Shown: positions 62,697 to 64,000 of the stretch, piece after piece
Layout: every line of letters starts with the position of its first letter
Numbering within the stretch: the first letter of the stretch is position 1
NCBI GenBank assembly: GCA_943735955.1
Contig: OX030956.1
Span: 8,753,525 to 8,817,524 of the forward strand
From: Piscicola geometra
Lineage: Eukaryota > Annelida > Clitellata > Hirudinida > Piscicolidae
DNA: 64,000 bases
Direction: 5' to 3'
Notes under the pieces: model-generated
Told to the model about the DNA's origin: nothing
What the model saw: only the letters and a program-made list of their open reading frames with translations
The model's database searches: none
Made by a program: the position numbers and the translations under genes

Positions 62697-64000
62697 ATTT
62701 TGGACTTTTGAATATAAGATCTATTGTTTTTAAATATAATGAGGTTTATGAATTGATACATGAGGGGTTGGATATTTTTGTGTTGACGGAAACATGGCAT
62801 GGATCACATGATGAAATTTCAGTACGGAAGGCAATGCCTCCTGGTTATAATTTTGTTGATTTTTTAAGACCACTTGATCCATTTCATGGTGGTTTAATTA
62901 TTTATTATAAGTCTGTTTTCAAGTGTAAACGATTGGATTTACCTAAAATATCCACTTTTGAGGCTGTTGCTTTGAAACTTTTTTGTTATAAATGTGATTT
63001 TATTGTATTAGCTATTTATAGGCCTGGATCAGCACCAGTCTCTCCTTTATTTTTTACGGAACTCACTTTGGTTTTGGAAAATGTTTCAATTTTAGCGTCT
63101 CATCTTGTTTTAGCTGGCGATTTTAATGTTAGGGTTGATAGACCTGATCATCCGAATGCTGTCATGCTACATGATGTTTTTGAAAATTTCCATTTAATTA
63201 ATAGAGTAAATGAGCCCACTCATAATTTGGGTGGTGTACTGGATCTGATTGTGACTTCTTGTGAGCTGCCTGTTTCCGATATTAAAGTTTTTCCAAGTGG
63301 GATTTTTTCTGACCATGGTTTTATTAAGGTACGTCTGCCATTTGAAGTAAAACCTCCAAGGATTGCAAAAAAGCTTGTTCGATCTTGGAAACGTATGAAA
63401 GAGGATTTATTTGTCTCTTTAGTACTTGATTCTCCTATAAGTAAGCCATGTTCAAACAATGATGTTGATGAGCTGCTTGAACTTTTTAACAAAGAAATTA
63501 AAAGAATTGTAGATATAGTTGCGCCTCTTCATATGGCCAAGTGTAGACGAGAGCCAATGGCTCCATGGTTTGATGGAGAATGCAGGCAGGCAAAAAGAGA
63601 TTGTCGCAAAAAAGAAAGAAAATACAGGAAAACTTTGCAAATTGTTGATAAAAACAATTTTATCACTGCCTGTAGATCGAAAAATTGCCTTCTTGTAGGA
63701 AAAAGAAACTTATACTGGAAAAATCTTGTAGATGAAAATAGAATGAAACCAAAGCAACTTTGGAATATTATCAATAAACTGTTGTGTGATGAGTCGGATT
63801 TTGCTGATGCTGAGACTGATTTTTCTGCAAACACGTTTTTACATTTCTTTAGCAATAAGGTAGAAAGAGTAAGACAAGACACAGAAAATAGTGATGTAAA
63901 TGACAATTTGATGTTTTCTGATTCTGAGATTCCGGAGAATTATAAATTGTCAAGTTTTTCTATCTTAAGTGAAGACTATGTAATAAAAGTTGTTTTAGAT
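62657..64000 (+). CDS. CR1-like LINE ORF2, APE endonuclease domain (partial)
   Basis: An ATG at 62,657 in another frame opens 448 codons without a stop to the end of the window. The apurinic-type endonuclease motifs are in order: FGLLNIRS, VLTETW (catalytic Glu), LAIYRPG, LAGDFNVRVD, GVLDLIVTS and FSDHGFIKV (catalytic His). The linker toward reverse transcriptase follows (WFDGECRQAKRDCRKK, NKVERVRQ). The RT domain itself lies beyond the window. Translation probably depends on reinitiation or a shifted start because ORF1 and ORF2 overlap. Confidence 0.9.
   Translation, partial: MENSKNFEKIKFVNFGLLNIRSIVFKYNEVYELIHEGLDIFVLTETWHGSHDEISVRKAMPPGYNFVDFLRPLDPFHGGLIIYYKSVFKCKRLDLPKISTFEAVALKLFCYKCDFIVLAIYRPGSAPVSPLFFTELTLVLENVSILASHLVLAGDFNVRVDRPDHPNAVMLHDVFENFHLINRVNEPTHNLGGVLDLIVTSCELPVSDIKVFPSGIFSDHGFIKVRLPFEVKPPRIAKKLVRSWKRMKEDLFVSLVLDSPISKPCSNNDVDELLELFNKEIKRIVDIVAPLHMAKCRREPMAPWFDGECRQAKRDCRKKERKYRKTLQIVDKNNFITACRSKNCLLVGKRNLYWKNLVDENRMKPKQLWNIINKLLCDESDFADAETDFSANTFLHFFSNKVERVRQDTENSDVNDNLMFSDSEIPENYKLSSFSILSEDYVIKVVLD

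Overview
This window is nuclear DNA from an invertebrate animal, AT-rich, with spliced genes (GT/AG introns, pyrimidine-rich 3' splice sites, TATA boxes), many micro- and minisatellites, and LINE, hAT and SINE mobile elements. Telomere-like CCCTAA tracts also occur. An SSUH2 homologue, an inversin-like ankyrin gene, a CFAP157-like ciliary coiled-coil gene and a BPI/LBP-type gene point to a ciliated metazoan. A finer taxonomic call cannot be supported from the sequence.

Layout. (1) 3,325-19,029, minus strand: an SSUH2 homologue that I could rebuild as ten phase-compatible exons (about 927 aa). Its introns hold at least seven tandem-repeat arrays, a decayed hAT element and a LINE remnant. (2) 19-34 kb: gene-poor, with weak candidate exons, several LINE 3' fragments, CA repeats and a possible inverted-repeat DNA transposon. 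(3) 34.9-36.2 kb, plus: intronless CFAP157-like coiled-coil gene. (4) 36.7-42.7 kb, plus: two neighbouring genes made of short exons separated only by phase-1 introns. They encode LEA/apolipoprotein-like amphipathic modules sharing a DA-x-KKL-x-x-G motif, and the second also has a membrane segment and a possible LC3-interacting motif. I consider this pair the most novel content. (5) 44.5-45.6 kb: a non-autonomous hAT element with perfect 8-bp target duplication. (6) 49.3-51.2 kb, plus: complete seven-exon BPI/LBP-like secreted lipid-binding protein. (7) 51.5-57.8 kb: repeat-dense region with SINEs, a foldback-type repeat family carrying CCCTAA tracts, and a 2.9-kb hAT transposon with one in-frame stop and a nested LINE fragment. 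(8) 58.3-60.0 kb, plus: inversin-like ankyrin-repeat gene, 5' part. (9) 61.5-64.0 kb, plus: CR1-like LINE with intact ORF1 and an ORF2 still open at the window edge.

The genes do not form a functional pathway; they are independent eukaryotic loci. A recurring theme is that tandem-repeat arrays sit directly against exon borders. In SSUH2 exon 8 the array has copied the 3' splice site itself about fifteen times.
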